DNA of 64,000 nt from Saccharococcus thermophilus (GCF_011761475.1 NZ_JAASRS010000001.1:2232001-2296000); one strand, 5' to 3'; counted from the first letter of the stretch, positions 29,076 through 39,259 are shown. The notes: generated by a model not told the origin, from the sequence alone. Translations and numbers: made by a program.

Positions 29076-29312
29076 ATGAATTATTATCTGACAAACGATT
29101 ATCGTCAACAGCCTACTCAACCTTATGGTCCTGGTTTTCCAGGCACTCCAGGAGGGTTCCCAGGAGGTTTTCCGGGAGGTTTCGGAAACATTCAGCAACA
29201 ATTGAATCAGATCGAACGGACGTTAGAGCGCCATACCGATCGTCTCAATCGTCTTAACCGTCGCTTGCAACGCGTTGAGCGCCGGCTTGGGCTTCCTTTT
29301 GAAGAATTTTAA
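29076..29312 (+). CDS. small collagen-like / coiled-coil protein, unrecognised
   Basis: 78 residues. I do not recognise the family. The N-terminal third is rich in Q, P and Y; residues ~19-37 form a collagen-like GFPGTPGGFPGGFPGGFG run; the C-terminal half is a basic amphipathic helix with heptad-like leucines and many arginines (LERHTDRLNRLNRRLQRVERRL). RBS AAAGGAG with ATG 29076. The layout resembles small spore-coat proteins, and a mother-cell-type -10 lies upstream, so a sporulation role is a reasonable inference. It converges with ytgP on a shared terminator. Confidence 0.65.
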   Translation: MNYYLTNDYRQQPTQPYGPGFPGTPGGFPGGFPGGFGNIQQQLNQIERTLERHTDRLNRLNRRLQRVERRLGLPFEEF

Positions 29313-29315
29313 TCT

Positions 29316-29357
29316 TTTAGAAAAGAAGGCGGCTAAGAGACCGCCTTCTTTTCCTTT
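29316..29357. terminator. bidirectional terminator, collagen-like gene / ytgP
   Basis: 13-bp perfect stem GAAAAGAAGGCGG / CCGCCTTCTTTTC; overlaps the ytgP stop. Confidence 0.85.
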
Positions 29358-30961
29358 CTACGTTGCAAAAATGCAAACCGATTTCCAAATAGCGAAGCAA
29401 GCAATCCAGACCGGTCGCTGAAAAAGAAATACACCCCCGCGCCGACAAGCCCGCTAATTGCGACGATCACGATGGATTTCACTGTTCCGCCATGATAATG
29501 AAGCATCGATTTCAAAAGCAGCTGTACAATTGCAACAAATACGGACATCAGCGCCGTTAATATTCCAATAAAAATGATGCGGCGTATGACAAACTGATAT
29601 CGGTAGTTTGTGTATTTTTTAATAATCCATAAATTAAATACAACGGAAACAAAATAACCAGACATCGTCGCCAGTATCGCACCAATCGTCGCAAATTTTG
29701 TAATAAGAAACGTATTGAGCAAAAGTTTCACGGAAAGTCCCAACGTTAAGCTGACAGCTGAAAAGCGTTGCTGATTAATGCCTTGCAGCATCGCCGCTGT
29801 CACGGAAAACAATGCAAACAAAATGGCAGTTGGCGCATACCAACGCAACACTTGCTCTCCAAGCGGATCATGGCTGTAAAACGCGGTATATACCGGTTCA
29901 GCAAGAAGCGCCATGCCAACAACCGCAGGCAATGTTAAAAACATTAATACTTGAAACGTTTGGTTTAAATATTTTCGCAATGATTTCTGGTCTCTTTCTA
30001 CATACGCCTTTGTAATGGTCGGAATTAGCGTCAAACTAAATGATGTCGCCAGCGTTACAGGAATAATGACAATTTTCTGCGCCCACATATTAAAAATGGA
30101 ATAAGCATGCTCAGACATTTTTCCAAGTCCTATGCTCGCCATCGCATGGTTAAATGTAAACTGGTCAATTAACTGGTAAAGCGGCATAGCTAGTCCAACA
30201 AAAACGAACGGTGCTGCATACAGCAATAATTCTTTGTACATTTCTTTCAAAGAAAGCGTAACTTGTCCACGATCTCTCTCTAATAAATCATCCAGATAAT
30301 CTTTTCGCTTCCACCAATACCAAATGAGAATAGCGAGCCCACCGAGCGCGCCGACAAAAGCGGCAAATGTTGCCACGCTGACAGCAGTAACGAGAGATCC
30401 TTTCAATACACGCAACACAATGTAACAACCGATCAGCAAAAAGGCGATTCGGACAATTTGTTCGATCACTTGTGATAGAGCTGTCGGCCCCATCGATTCA
30501 TGCCCTTGGAAAAAACCGCGAATTAAACTCATGACAGGAACGATAATAAGCGCAAAACTCACTGCGCGAATAACGGTTACGACGTCATTGATAGAATTGA
30601 CATTCGCTCGTTCATCAATAACAAACGGAGCAAGCCATGGGGCAATGGTATATAAAACAACACAAGCAACGATGCCGGTAACCATCATTAATCGTAATCC
30701 CGACCGAAATAGCACATAACCGATACGATACTCTCCCAACGCATTATATTTGGACACAAACTTGGAAACCGCCAATGGCAGTCCTCCTGTAGCGAAACTG
30801 ATGAAAATTTGATACGGCACATATCCATACCCGTAAAGCGCGCCGCCTTGTTCCCCTACAAGATGATAAAATGGGATTACGTAAATTAAACCGAGAACGC
30901 GTGACAGCATGACACCAACTGTAAGAATAAACGTCCCACGTAATAATTTCGAAGTAGACAT
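29333..30961 (-). CDS. ytgP: lipid II flippase-type MOP transporter YtgP
   Basis: 542 residues with about 14 membrane helices (MATE/MurJ/SpoVB superfamily). The N-terminus LLRGTFILTVGVMLSRVLGLIYVIPFY is typical of the SpoVB/YtgP group. B. subtilis YtgP is a MurJ counterpart that flips lipid II across the membrane. Stands alone, with its own RBS AGGGAAGGG. Confidence 0.88.
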   Translation of the reverse strand: MSTSKLLRGTFILTVGVMLSRVLGLIYVIPFYHLVGEQGGALYGYGYVPYQIFISFATGGLPLAVSKFVSKYNALGEYRIGYVLFRSGLRLMMVTGIVACVVLYTIAPWLAPFVIDERANVNSINDVVTVIRAVSFALIIVPVMSLIRGFFQGHESMGPTALSQVIEQIVRIAFLLIGCYIVLRVLKGSLVTAVSVATFAAFVGALGGLAILIWYWWKRKDYLDDLLERDRGQVTLSLKEMYKELLLYAAPFVFVGLAMPLYQLIDQFTFNHAMASIGLGKMSEHAYSIFNMWAQKIVIIPVTLATSFSLTLIPTITKAYVERDQKSLRKYLNQTFQVLMFLTLPAVVGMALLAEPVYTAFYSHDPLGEQVLRWYAPTAILFALFSVTAAMLQGINQQRFSAVSLTLGLSVKLLLNTFLITKFATIGAILATMSGYFVSVVFNLWIIKKYTNYRYQFVIRRIIFIGILTALMSVFVAIVQLLLKSMLHYHGGTVKSIVIVAISGLVGAGVYFFFSDRSGLLASLFGNRFAFLQRRKEKKAVS

Positions 30962-31084
30962 ACGATCCCTTCCCTAACTTGATGACATTGAAAATGGTAA
31001 CTACAGTATTTTATCATATCTTTGATAAAGTCAAGAAATTTCCCCCGCTCCATTATAATCTAGAAGGAAAGGATAGTGAAGAAA

Positions 31085-32359
31085 ATGACATATGAAATTA
31101 TTGTCATCGGGGGAGGGCCATCGGGATTAATGGCGGCAATTGGTGCTGCGGAACAGGGCGCAAAAGTGCTTCTTGTTGAAAAAGGGAACAAGCTTGGGCG
31201 GAAACTTGCCATTTCCGGCGGCGGACGATGCAACGTTACCAACCGTCTTCCGGTTGATGAAATCATTAAGCATATCCCCGGAAATGGCCGCTTTTTGTAC
31301 AGCGCGTTTTCTGAATTTAATAATGAAGATATTATCCGCTTTTTTGAACGGTTGGGCGTGCAATTGAAAGAAGAGGACCACGGCCGCATGTTTCCGGTAA
31401 CCGATAATGCGCAGTCTGTTGTACAAGCGTTAGTGAACGAGTTAAGACGGCTGCATGTTGATGTTCGGCTCAGCACACCAGTTGCCGATGTCGAATACGA
31501 GCATGGAAAAACGATAGGCGTAACGCTAAAAACTGGCGAATTTATTGGTGCGAAAGCAATCGTGGTCGCAGTGGGCGGCAAATCGGTTCCACAGACCGGT
31601 TCCACCGGGGACGGCTACGCTTGGGCGGAAAAAGCAGGGCATACGATTACCGAACTGTTTCCAACCGAAGTACCGATTACATCCAAAGAACCGTTTATTC
31701 AGGAACGGGTTTTGCAAGGCTTATCGCTGCGCGATGTTGCTTTAAGCGTTCTGAAACCAAACGGAAAACCGATCATTACCCATCGAATGGACATGCTGTT
31801 CACCCATTTCGGCATTTCTGGCCCCGCCGCCCTTCGCTGCAGCCAATTTGTCGTTAAAGCACTAAAAAAATACGGAACAAACTCCGTCACAATGAGCATT
31901 GACGCGCTTCCCGACCAAAATAAGGAAGAACTGTTTCAGCAACTTGCTAACGCGTGCAAAGCGGAACCAAAGAAGGCAATAAAAAATGTCGTCAAAGGCT
32001 TGCTTCCGGAGCGATATGTCTTATTTTTGCTAGAACAAAGCGGCATCGATCCGCAGACACCGGCTGGAACGGTATCACACGAGGCGATTCGGACATTTGT
32101 CCATCATTGTAAACAGTTTACATTCCACGTTCACGGCACATTGCCGCTAGAAAAAGCGTTTGTCACCGGCGGAGGCGTTTCGGTGAAAGAAATTCATCCA
32201 AAAACAATGGCCTCCAAACGGATGGAAGGACTCTATTTTTGCGGGGAAATTTTAGACATTCACGGCTATACAGGCGGTTATAACATCACGGCGGCGCTGG
32301 TGACCGGCAGGCTCGCCGGCGTCAACGCGGCAGCATACGCCACCTCCTGCCGGACCTAA
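31085..32359 (+). CDS. ytfP: HI0933-like flavoprotein YtfP
   Basis: 424 residues from ATG 31085; GTG 31076 is an alternative nearer the RBS GGAAAGGA. FAD-binding Rossmann motif [14 protein letters not shown], then [16 protein letters not shown], which defines the BaiN/HI0933 family, and a C-terminal [14 protein letters not shown]. Predicted NAD(P)/FAD-dependent oxidoreductase, physiological substrate unknown. Confidence 0.9.
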   Translation: MTYEIIVIGGGPSGLMAAIGAAEQGAKVLLVEKGNKLGRKLAISGGGRCNVTNRLPVDEIIKHIPGNGRFLYSAFSEFNNEDIIRFFERLGVQLKEEDHGRMFPVTDNAQSVVQALVNELRRLHVDVRLSTPVADVEYEHGKTIGVTLKTGEFIGAKAIVVAVGGKSVPQTGSTGDGYAWAEKAGHTITELFPTEVPITSKEPFIQERVLQGLSLRDVALSVLKPNGKPIITHRMDMLFTHFGISGPAALRCSQFVVKALKKYGTNSVTMSIDALPDQNKEELFQQLANACKAEPKKAIKNVVKGLLPERYVLFLLEQSGIDPQTPAGTVSHEAIRTFVHHCKQFTFHVHGTLPLEKAFVTGGGVSVKEIHPKTMASKRMEGLYFCGEILDIHGYTGGYNITAALVTGRLAGVNAAAYATSCRT

Positions 32360-32378
32360 CGAGCAGCGTTAGGTCCGG
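32350..32378. terminator. hairpin shared by ytfP and cse60
   Basis: 12-bp perfect stem CCGGACCTAACG / CGTTAGGTCCGG covering both converging stop codons; no long T-run. Confidence 0.6.
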
Positions 32379-32548
32379 TAAATAATCATTGCAGAAAAGC
32401 AATAAATTTGCTCCCCTTCCGATTCCATCACCGCCACGCTGTATTTAACGTCGATTAACTGTCCATCTTTTAATCGCGATAAAAAATCGTTCACTGCTGT
32501 TTCCAAATCTTTCTCATGTTCCTTATCAAATACTTTGACTTTGTACAT
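32369..32548 (-). CDS. cse60: sporulation protein Cse60-like
   Basis: 59 residues from ATG 32548, preceded by GAGAGGAGAAG. The sequence KVKVFDKEHEKDLE ... QLIDVKYSVAVM ... QIYCFSAMIIY fits Cse60, a small SigE-dependent protein in B. subtilis. Its role in sporulation is unknown. A CACACAAT segment at 32600-32607 (minus strand) is one base off the SigE -10 consensus. Confidence 0.8.
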   Translation of the reverse strand: MYKVKVFDKEHEKDLETAVNDFLSRLKDGQLIDVKYSVAVMESEGEQIYCFSAMIIYRT

Positions 32549-32700
32549 TTTGCTTCTCCTCTCCCAGCTCTTTTCTTTCATTCATCATTTTCACCGGCTA
32601 TTGTGTGAATTCCTTTATTTTTAGAAAGCAACAAATAAAAGATATTTTTCTTATTTTCTTCAAACAAACCCCATTTCCTTATGAGAAATAATACTTATCT

Positions 32701-32746
32701 AAAATAAAAATCAGCTGGCGACATTTGTGCCAGCTGATTTTTATTA
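32701..32746 (-). terminator. terminator of the NprR/NprX-like unit
   Basis: 14-bp stem AAAAATCAGCTGGC / GCCAGCTGATTTTT immediately after the pro-peptide stop. Confidence 0.85.
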
Positions 32747-32878
32747 TTATTCTACAATCACGGTTGGCGGTGGAAACTGGTCTTTGGCAACTTCTTTCGT
32801 CTCTTGGTCATGGCCAATAAGAACAAGCGCCCCTAATACCACCACCGACAATACGCTAACAATCACTTTTTTCAACAT
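32747..32878 (-). CDS. NprX/Phr-like signalling pro-peptide
   Basis: 43 residues, not recognisable by length alone. It starts with MLKK, then an 18-residue hydrophobic segment (VIVSVLSVVVLGALVLIG), then a polar stretch HDQETKEVAKDQ and a proline-rich C-terminus FPPPTVIVE. This is the layout of exported pro-peptides of the NprX/PapR/Phr type, matured from the C-terminus. The start is 8 nt after the stop of an RNPP-type regulator, with a perfect RBS AGGAGG, and a terminator follows at once. NprX of the B. cereus group ends in SKPDIVG-like sequences; the PP-T-V/I pattern is similar in style, not identical. The peptide gene is intact although the regulator gene is not. Confidence 0.72.
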   Translation of the reverse strand: MLKKVIVSVLSVVVLGALVLIGHDQETKEVAKDQFPPPTVIVE

Positions 32879-33868
32879 AATTCCTCCTATATATGAATAA
32901 TTTTTTTTAAAAACTCATAGCTCATTTTATAGTATTTGCTTGCTAGCTTATACTTGCGACACCGTTCGTAGTAGTCCGCTAAATATTCAGCATATTGTGC
33001 CACGTCTTCATATTTTTTATGTTTTTGAAAATAAGGGAGAACCTCATTTTTCATAAACATTTCAAAGTCTCGCTCAGAAACGTTATTCGACAATAAATAT
33101 TGATAGACAGTAAAATGAAAGTAATATTCAGATGAAGTATAGTCGGAATGCTGTCTCAAAAGCTGTAAGCTTTCTTCCACAATTGCCAGTGCCTTGCGAT
33201 AATTTTGCGAACTATAGTATTCTTTGATGAGGGAAAACAAGGTGATAAAACGATCTGCAAGCATAGCTTGTCTTTTATATACTAAACTATTTTCATAGTG
33301 TTGAATTGCTTCCCGATGCTCCTTCATCATCGATTTTAAATATCCTAAATTATGCTCAATAATGCCCAGCAGTTCAATATCGTTGACCATTTGCGCCGCC
33401 TTTTGCGCAAGGGAGTAATATTCGATCGCTTTGTCCACCTCGCCATACCTTCGATAGCAAATTCCTAGCAGCACATGACATTCCGCGCTTCGCTTTAAGT
33501 TATAATCTGCTTGGTAAATGGCTAGCGCGCGCTGCACATAGTTGATGCAGCCTAACATTTTCCATAACCGACTGTATGCAAGCGCTAATAAATAATACAG
33601 ATCCGCTTCTTCCCACTTTGGAAACGATTGAAGCCGAAACAGCTCCTCTGCCTTTTTATAATATTCGAGCGCTTCTTCATATTTTTCTATGCAATAATAT
33701 AAAAGCCCGGCAAATTTGTAATAGTAGTATTTCATTTCATGGTCAAATGTATTGTACAATTCACGAATCTGCATCATCGCAGCTTCGGTGGCGGAAATAT
33801 TTTTTATGAACAAATAATAGCGCATCTCCATTAGCAGAAAATAGGTATTTGCTTCCGCATCGTTAAAA

Positions 33869-35755
33869 CTCACATTTCGCACCCTAACAAGGTCAAAACA
33901 AAGGATTTTTTATTTAGTTTTTCAGAATAACTTTTTGACCAACACAACGAGCGATGGCAATCCTTTTTTTACCATCGCTGGTCGTTCCGTATCACGTTAC
34001 ACGTAGATGCTCTCATCCATGCCCAATCCCTGCAGAATCCTTCGCTGATCAGGGGTAAGGGAGCGATCCAGTGAGCGTTGGATGCGCCCATCCGGCAGCT
34101 TGAACAGGACGACGTTCACATATTGAAACAGCTGAAAAATCGCCTGTCCCGTCGGCCGGGTCAGCTTGCGGCCTCCAGGACCCTTCAACGGGTGTTCTGG
34201 AGTAATAAACTGACGCACTCGGCGCTGAAAAACGCGGTAAATAGCCAAGGCCAACAGAAACAAATAGCCTAATACTGCGACCCGTTCTGGTTTTTTGACG
34301 TAAATCTCATCCGTGAAAAACGGATCTTTCAAAAAAGCGAAGTTCATTTCCACCGAGATCTGCCCTTTATACAGCTTCAAGATCTCTTGGGCATCCATGG
34401 GTTGGCCCTTCCATTCCTTCGGAACGGTCGTGACAAGGACAAACCGGGACGCTTTCCGTCTCGCCTGTTCCCACGCGTCTTGGTCGAATTCGACGTCAAG
34501 GTGCAAGAAATACAGCGTCTCCACCTCGGGTTCCGCCCCTTTTTTCGGCCGTCCGCGCCGTTTTTTCAGGCGTACGATCTCTTCGACCGCGGCCTCAACC
34601 CGATGAAACCGGGGGCGAAGGGACGCCTTGAGGGACGCCAAGGCTTGTTCGGCATCTTCCCGGCAGGAGAAGGGGTGACGCTCCCAACGGGCTTGTTCCT
34701 CGCGAAGAAGCTCCGCTTCTTTGGTTCGTTCTTTTTCAAGCGTCTTTCCTTTTCGCTGGTCGAGCGCGCTCGATTCAACAACGATCAGCCGAACGGGGTG
34801 GCCTTCATACGTCGAGGCCGTTTCCCATACCCGGTACGTGGCGCCGTTTCTCTCCGCCAACGTAAAGGGATCGCTCCACGTCGTGTCCTCAGCATCCGCT
34901 TCGGCCAGCGCGGTTTTCACGATCCGGAGCGACGAAGGGCCTCTGGTGATCAAAAAGGCGTTGGCCGCTTTGGTTTGCGCCAGGGTCTCTTTCGTCATCG
35001 CGGCGGAATCGGCCACGTAAATCCATTCGTCTTCGATTTTGGCCTGCTTCAGCTGTTCATGGACACGAGACAGCACCTCGGGATTCCATGTTTTATCGGG
35101 CAGGTTGCCATCGTGCACATCGCCGTAAAACGGGATGCCGTCCTCGTTGCCGACCAGTCCGAAACCGATCTGTTTTTGCCAACGATGATGGCGGTTGTAG
35201 CCATGTGTGATTTGTAAGGCCTCTAACGAGGCCGATTCATACGCGCCGTAAACGGTCTTGTCCGTCGTATCGGCGTGGAAGGCTCGGAGGGAAAGGCCTT
35301 CTTTTCGATAAATATGAATCAAGCAAGTGCTGATGACGTTGTGAATGCCAGCCTCATACAGGCGATCGAGATGACGGGCCAACGCATCGTCGTTCAACCA
35401 GGAAGGATGGAGATCGGGACGGATGAGTTTCTCACAATCGACCTCCTGAGCCCAATGTTCCAAGTGAACAAGGGCTTGCCGGCCGTCAAACACATTGTAG
35501 AGGATGGCCTGAACGGCATCGCTGACTCGCGTTTGGCACTGCGGATCGACGGGCACGAGATGGTCAATCAATTGAGGCAGACCCAGTTTCTTGAATAGGG
35601 CACTTATTATATTCAAATAAGAATTGCGATAGACCTTTTTGACTTGAACGTTCATAAGTGAAAAACTCCTTTACGTTCCTTGTGTGTCAAGGATTCATTC
35701 GACATCGGAACGAAAAAATCCTCCCGATTTTCGTCGAGAGGGTGCGAAATGTGAG
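33869..35755 (-). mobile_element. IS1634-type insertion sequence, copy 1 (1887 bp)
   Basis: Terminal inverted repeats CTCACATTTCGCACCCT... / ...AGGGTGCGAAATGTGAG and a 6-bp target duplication TTAAAA (33863-33868 and 35756-35761). One transposase gene on the minus strand. The same element, with a nested IS256, is at 49004-52331; subtracting the nested element gives exactly 1887 bp there too. Confidence 0.92.
33997..35655 (-). CDS. IS1634-family transposase, copy 1
   Basis: 552 residues. A DUF4277-like N-terminus (LINIISALFKKLGLPQLIDHLVP type) precedes a DDE core: D129 in FHADTTDKTVYG, D216 in YVADSAAM, E436 in YKGQISVEMNFAFLK. It belongs to the IS4-superfamily group IS1634, which makes 5-6 bp duplications, matching the 6 bp seen. 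Intact. A long plus-strand frame (34387-35217) inside it is a coding shadow. Confidence 0.92.
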   Translation of the reverse strand: MNVQVKKVYRNSYLNIISALFKKLGLPQLIDHLVPVDPQCQTRVSDAVQAILYNVFDGRQALVHLEHWAQEVDCEKLIRPDLHPSWLNDDALARHLDRLYEAGIHNVISTCLIHIYRKEGLSLRAFHADTTDKTVYGAYESASLEALQITHGYNRHHRWQKQIGFGLVGNEDGIPFYGDVHDGNLPDKTWNPEVLSRVHEQLKQAKIEDEWIYVADSAAMTKETLAQTKAANAFLITRGPSSLRIVKTALAEADAEDTTWSDPFTLAERNGATYRVWETASTYEGHPVRLIVVESSALDQRKGKTLEKERTKEAELLREEQARWERHPFSCREDAEQALASLKASLRPRFHRVEAAVEEIVRLKKRRGRPKKGAEPEVETLYFLHLDVEFDQDAWEQARRKASRFVLVTTVPKEWKGQPMDAQEILKLYKGQISVEMNFAFLKDPFFTDEIYVKKPERVAVLGYLFLLALAIYRVFQRRVRQFITPEHPLKGPGGRKLTRPTGQAIFQLFQYVNVVLFKLPDGRIQRSLDRSLTPDQRRILQGLGMDESIYV

Positions 35756-36327
35756 TTAAAATACTCTATCATTTTCTTTAGGTTTTCATACATTTCCACT
35801 GCTTTCCATTCATTTTTATCCGTTATTGCCTTATGCCATAACATCATTTGCTTCATCAGTTCATTCATCCGTTCGTTAAATAAGTTGTCAATCCCAAGCC
35901 GCTGATAAAGCAAATGCAGCACTTCTTCACTCGGCGTTACCTGGTTGTTTTCAATTTTCGACAAATACGATACGGAAATAATTCCTTCCGCCACTTCCTC
36001 TTGAGTCATTTCTTTTTTGAGACGGGTGAGTTTTAAGCGATCGCCAATCTTCAATAAATATCTACCCCTTTATCTATTAGTCTGAATAGTTTAAATTTAA
36101 TGAAAATTATACAATATTTTTGTCAGATTGGGAAGTAGCTAATAGTGCTAAAGGGATAGAAAAAAAAGACGTCATCGCTTTTATATCTTTTATTATACTA
36201 AATAATGCTCTTTCGTTTATTGAGAAAATCAACGGGTTACAAGTGCAATAATTCTATGTTTCCATATTTCATTTGGGAAAATATCGCCGTGTTGACGAAA
36301 AACGAGTTGCAAAAATGGCACCATCTT

Positions 36328-36374
36328 GAAAAAAAAACGCTCGGTCATTTTTCGTCAAGAAACAACCGAACGTT
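36328..36374 (-). terminator. terminator downstream of the rhodanese gene
   Basis: Minus-strand stem AACGTTCGGT / ACCGAGCGTT (one mismatch) with a 19-nt loop and a long T-run. Confidence 0.6.
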
Positions 36375-36377
36375 AAA

Positions 36378-36406
36378 AAAGTACTAGGATGATTTTCTGA
36401 TGTCAA
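36378..36406 (-). promoter_or_regulatory. consensus-like promoter abutting a terminator
   Basis: Minus-strand TTGACA (36401-36406), 17 bp, TACTTT (36378-36383). Transcription would start within or just before the terminator stem at 36374. Confidence 0.4.
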
Positions 36407-36423
36407 CCACCTAAAACAATAGG

Positions 36424-36738
36424 CTATTTTTTCGGCACCGTATCTCCTTCCCATTCAAGCATCCCGCCGACCATATTGCGGACGCGATATCCTAGTTCCT
36501 GTAAATAATAGCAAACATTTTCGCTGCGCCGGCCGGAGCGGCAGACGAAAATATACTCTTCTTCTTTATTGAATTCATCGAGCCGGCTTGGAATTTCCCC
36601 CATTTTGATATGCTTGGCGCCAGGAATCATGCCGAGCGCGACCTCCTCATCTTCGCGCACGTCGACAATGTTTAGCTTCTCCCCGCGTTCGAGCTTTTCT
36701 TTTACTTCCGCCGCGGTGATTTCTTTAATTTCGTTCAT
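36424..36738 (-). CDS. ytwF: rhodanese-like sulfurtransferase YtwF
   Basis: 104 residues forming a single rhodanese domain. The active-site loop is CRSGRRSE with the catalytic Cys at about residue 66; NIVDVREDEEV is the typical N-terminal motif. It probably relays sulfane sulfur; partners unknown. ATG 36738 is 8 nt from AAAGGAG; the overlapping GTG 36741 is less well placed. It follows leuS by 47 nt on the same strand and is likely co-transcribed with it. Confidence 0.88.
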   Translation of the reverse strand: MNEIKEITAAEVKEKLERGEKLNIVDVREDEEVALGMIPGAKHIKMGEIPSRLDEFNKEEEYIFVCRSGRRSENVCYYLQELGYRVRNMVGGMLEWEGDTVPKK

Positions 36739-36788
36739 CACGTCGTCTCCTTTCTATCATATGCCCCTCGCAAAGGAGGGGCGCTATA

Positions 36789-39206
36789 TTAGTTCGCTAC
36801 GATATTCACCAGTTTTCCAGGAACGGTAATGACTTTGCGCACCGTTTTGCCGGCAAGATGTTCTTGCACTTTTTCTTCTTGCAGCGCGATTTGTTCGAGT
36901 TCGTCTTTCGACAAATCCGCGCGCACATGCAGTTTTGCTCTTACTTTTCCATTCACTTGGATGACGATTTCGACTTCCTCTTCCACCAGTTTCGATTCGT
37001 CGTACGTTGGCCATGGCTCGTACGCAATCGTGTCGTTATGGCCAAGTTTTTGCCATAATTCTTCCCCAATATGCGGGCAAACCGGCGATAATAGTTTCAC
37101 AAATCCTTCCATATAGGCTTTTGGCAGTTGCGGCGCTTTATATGCTTCGTTAATAAACACCATCAGTTGCGAAATCGCTGTATTAAAGCGAAGCGCTTCA
37201 TAATCTTCGGTTACTTTTTTCACCGTTTGATGGTATACGCGCTCAAGTGTATCCGTTTCCGGATTGTCGACGATTTTCGGGTTCAACTCGCCATTTTCTT
37301 CGACAAACAAGCGCCAGACGCGGTCCAAGAAGCGGCGCGCTCCGTCCAGCCCTTTTGTCGACCAGGCGATCGACGCTTCGAGCGGTCCCATAAACATCTC
37401 GTATAACCGCAGCGTATCAGCGCCGTGGCTTTCGACAATATCGTCCGGGTTGACGACATTTCCTCTTGATTTGCTCATTTTTTCATTATTTTCCCCAAGA
37501 ATCATGCCTTGGTTAAACAGTTTTTGGAACGGCTCTTTTGTCGGCACGACGCCGATGTCGTATAAAAATTTATGCCAGAAACGCGCGTACAATAAGTGAA
37601 GTACAGCATGCTCCGCCCCGCCGATATAGACATCGACCGGCAGCCATTTTTTCAATTTTTCCGGATCGGCGAGCTGCTTGTCATTGTGCGGATCGATGTA
37701 GCGCAAATAATACCAGCAGCTTCCGGCCCATTGCGGCATTGTATTCGTTTCGCGGCGTCCTTTTTTTCCTGTTTTCGGATCGACGACGTTCACCCATTCT
37801 TCAATGTTGGCAAGTGGCGACTCTCCCGTGCCGGATGGTTTAATTTGATCGGTTTTTGGCAGCTTTAATGGCAGTTCTTCTTCCGGCACCGGCGTCATCG
37901 TTCCATCTTCCCAGTGGATGATCGGGATCGGTTCGCCCCAGTAGCGTTGGCGGCTGAACAGCCAGTCGCGGAGGCGGTATGTGACTTTCTTTTGTCCTTT
38001 TCCATTGGCTTCTAGCCATTCAATCATTTTCTTAATCGCTTCTTCTTTGTTTAGACCGTTTAAGAAATCGGAGTTAATATGCTCGCCGTCGCCAGTATAC
38101 GCTTCTTTCGTAATATTGCCGCCGGCGACCACTTCTTTGATTGGCAAATTAAATTTTTCCGCAAATTCATAGTCGCGCTCATCGTGTGCCGGCACGGCCA
38201 TAATTGCGCCAGTGCCGTAGCTCATCAGCACGTAGTCGGCAATCCAAATCGGCAGCTTCTCGCCAGTGACTGGGTGAATCGCGTATGCGCCGGTGAATAC
38301 CCCTGTTTTTTCTTTCGCCAAATCGGTGCGCTCGAGGTCGCTTTTGCTTTTAATCGCATCTAAATACGCTTCCACTGCCTCTTTTTGCTCTGGAGTCGTA
38401 ATTTTTTCGACAAGCGGATGTTCAGGTGCCAACACGGTATATGTCGCACCAAACAGCGTATCTGGGCGCGTCGTAAAGACAGTGAATGTTTCATCGTGGC
38501 CATCGACTTCAAAACGGATTTCCGCGCCTTCTGAGCGGCCAATCCAGTTACGCTGCATTTCTTTAATGCTTTCCGGCCAATCTAACTCTTCCAAGTCTTC
38601 AAGCAAACGGTCCGCGTAGGCGGTAATGCGGAGCATCCATTGCCGCATCGGCTTGCGGATCACCGGGTGGCCGCCGCGTTCACTTCTGCCATTAATGACT
38701 TCTTCATTAGCAAGCACCGTGCCTAACGCCGGGCACCAGTTGACCGGGACCTCATCCATATAAGCTAATCCTTTTTCATACAGCTTTAAGAAAATCCATT
38801 GCGTCCATTTGTAGTAATTCGGATCGGTCGTGTTGATTTCCCGGTCCCAGTCATACGAAAACCCTAGCGATTTAATTTGGCGCCGGAACGTATTAATGTT
38901 TTTCTCGGTAAACTCCGCCGGGTCGTTTCCGGTATCAAGCGCGTATTGCTCCGCCGGCAATCCGAAGGCGTCCCATCCCATCGGATGAAGCACGTTATAG
39001 CCTTGCATCCGCTTCATGCGCGCCAAAATATCGGTGGCGGTGTAGCCTTCCGGATGGCCGACGTGCAACCCTGCTCCCGACGGATACGGGAACATATCCA
39101 ATACGTAAAATTTCGGTTTGTCGTCGTCATCAACCGTTTTAAACGTTTTATTTTTTTCCCAATAATCCTGCCATTTTTTCTCTATTTCTCGATGGTTGAA
39201 GCTCAT
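36789..39206 (-). CDS. leuS: leucyl-tRNA synthetase
   Basis: 805 residues, the bacterial length. Class I aaRS: HIGH motif as HVGHPEG near residue 48, editing domain ([15 protein letters not shown]), KMSKS in [11 protein letters not shown] near 574, and a C-terminal anticodon-binding region. Charges tRNA-Leu. It is preceded by a T-box leader with a CUC specifier candidate, so expression should rise when uncharged tRNA-Leu accumulates. Essential. Confidence 0.98.
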   Translation of the reverse strand: MSFNHREIEKKWQDYWEKNKTFKTVDDDDKPKFYVLDMFPYPSGAGLHVGHPEGYTATDILARMKRMQGYNVLHPMGWDAFGLPAEQYALDTGNDPAEFTEKNINTFRRQIKSLGFSYDWDREINTTDPNYYKWTQWIFLKLYEKGLAYMDEVPVNWCPALGTVLANEEVINGRSERGGHPVIRKPMRQWMLRITAYADRLLEDLEELDWPESIKEMQRNWIGRSEGAEIRFEVDGHDETFTVFTTRPDTLFGATYTVLAPEHPLVEKITTPEQKEAVEAYLDAIKSKSDLERTDLAKEKTGVFTGAYAIHPVTGEKLPIWIADYVLMSYGTGAIMAVPAHDERDYEFAEKFNLPIKEVVAGGNITKEAYTGDGEHINSDFLNGLNKEEAIKKMIEWLEANGKGQKKVTYRLRDWLFSRQRYWGEPIPIIHWEDGTMTPVPEEELPLKLPKTDQIKPSGTGESPLANIEEWVNVVDPKTGKKGRRETNTMPQWAGSCWYYLRYIDPHNDKQLADPEKLKKWLPVDVYIGGAEHAVLHLLYARFWHKFLYDIGVVPTKEPFQKLFNQGMILGENNEKMSKSRGNVVNPDDIVESHGADTLRLYEMFMGPLEASIAWSTKGLDGARRFLDRVWRLFVEENGELNPKIVDNPETDTLERVYHQTVKKVTEDYEALRFNTAISQLMVFINEAYKAPQLPKAYMEGFVKLLSPVCPHIGEELWQKLGHNDTIAYEPWPTYDESKLVEEEVEIVIQVNGKVRAKLHVRADLSKDELEQIALQEEKVQEHLAGKTVRKVITVPGKLVNIVAN

Positions 39207-39259
39207 TTGCCTTTCCTCCTATCTTTTTTTCTAGTAAACATTGTTAACAAAAGCGAGAA

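Larger units (their letters stand above)
32887..36054 (-). pseudogene. NprR-like RNPP regulator (HTH + TPR), split by IS1634-type insertion
   Basis: The N-terminal fragment (36054 down to 35756) carries an XRE-type HTH (LTRLKKEMTQEEVAEGIISVSYLSKIE) and the first TPR helix. The C-terminal fragment (33862 down to 32887) is all TPR repeats (YYYYKFAGLLYYCIEKYEEALEYY and on). Excising the 1887-bp element plus one TTAAAA duplication joins codon 100 (AAC, Asn) in frame and gives 1275 bp, 424 residues, close to the 423 of NprR. The RNPP family binds exported-reimported peptides through TPRs to control HTH-DNA binding. The start is TTG 36054 after AAAGGGG. The downstream piece could be translated from a GTG in the IS end but has no good RBS. 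Confidence 0.85.
36055..36423. other. intergenic region upstream of the split regulator
   Basis: No gene is supported. It holds a minus-strand TATAAT (36106-36111, with a weak -35) that may drive the regulator, the rhodanese terminator (36328-36374) and a strong -35/-10 pair (36378-36406) discussed separately. Confidence 0.6.

Noticed and set aside
34387-35217. 276-codon plus-strand frame inside the IS1634 transposase gene (repeated at 50963-51793)
   Set aside because: It is exactly antisense to the conserved transposase frame, has no RBS and no recognisable domain.
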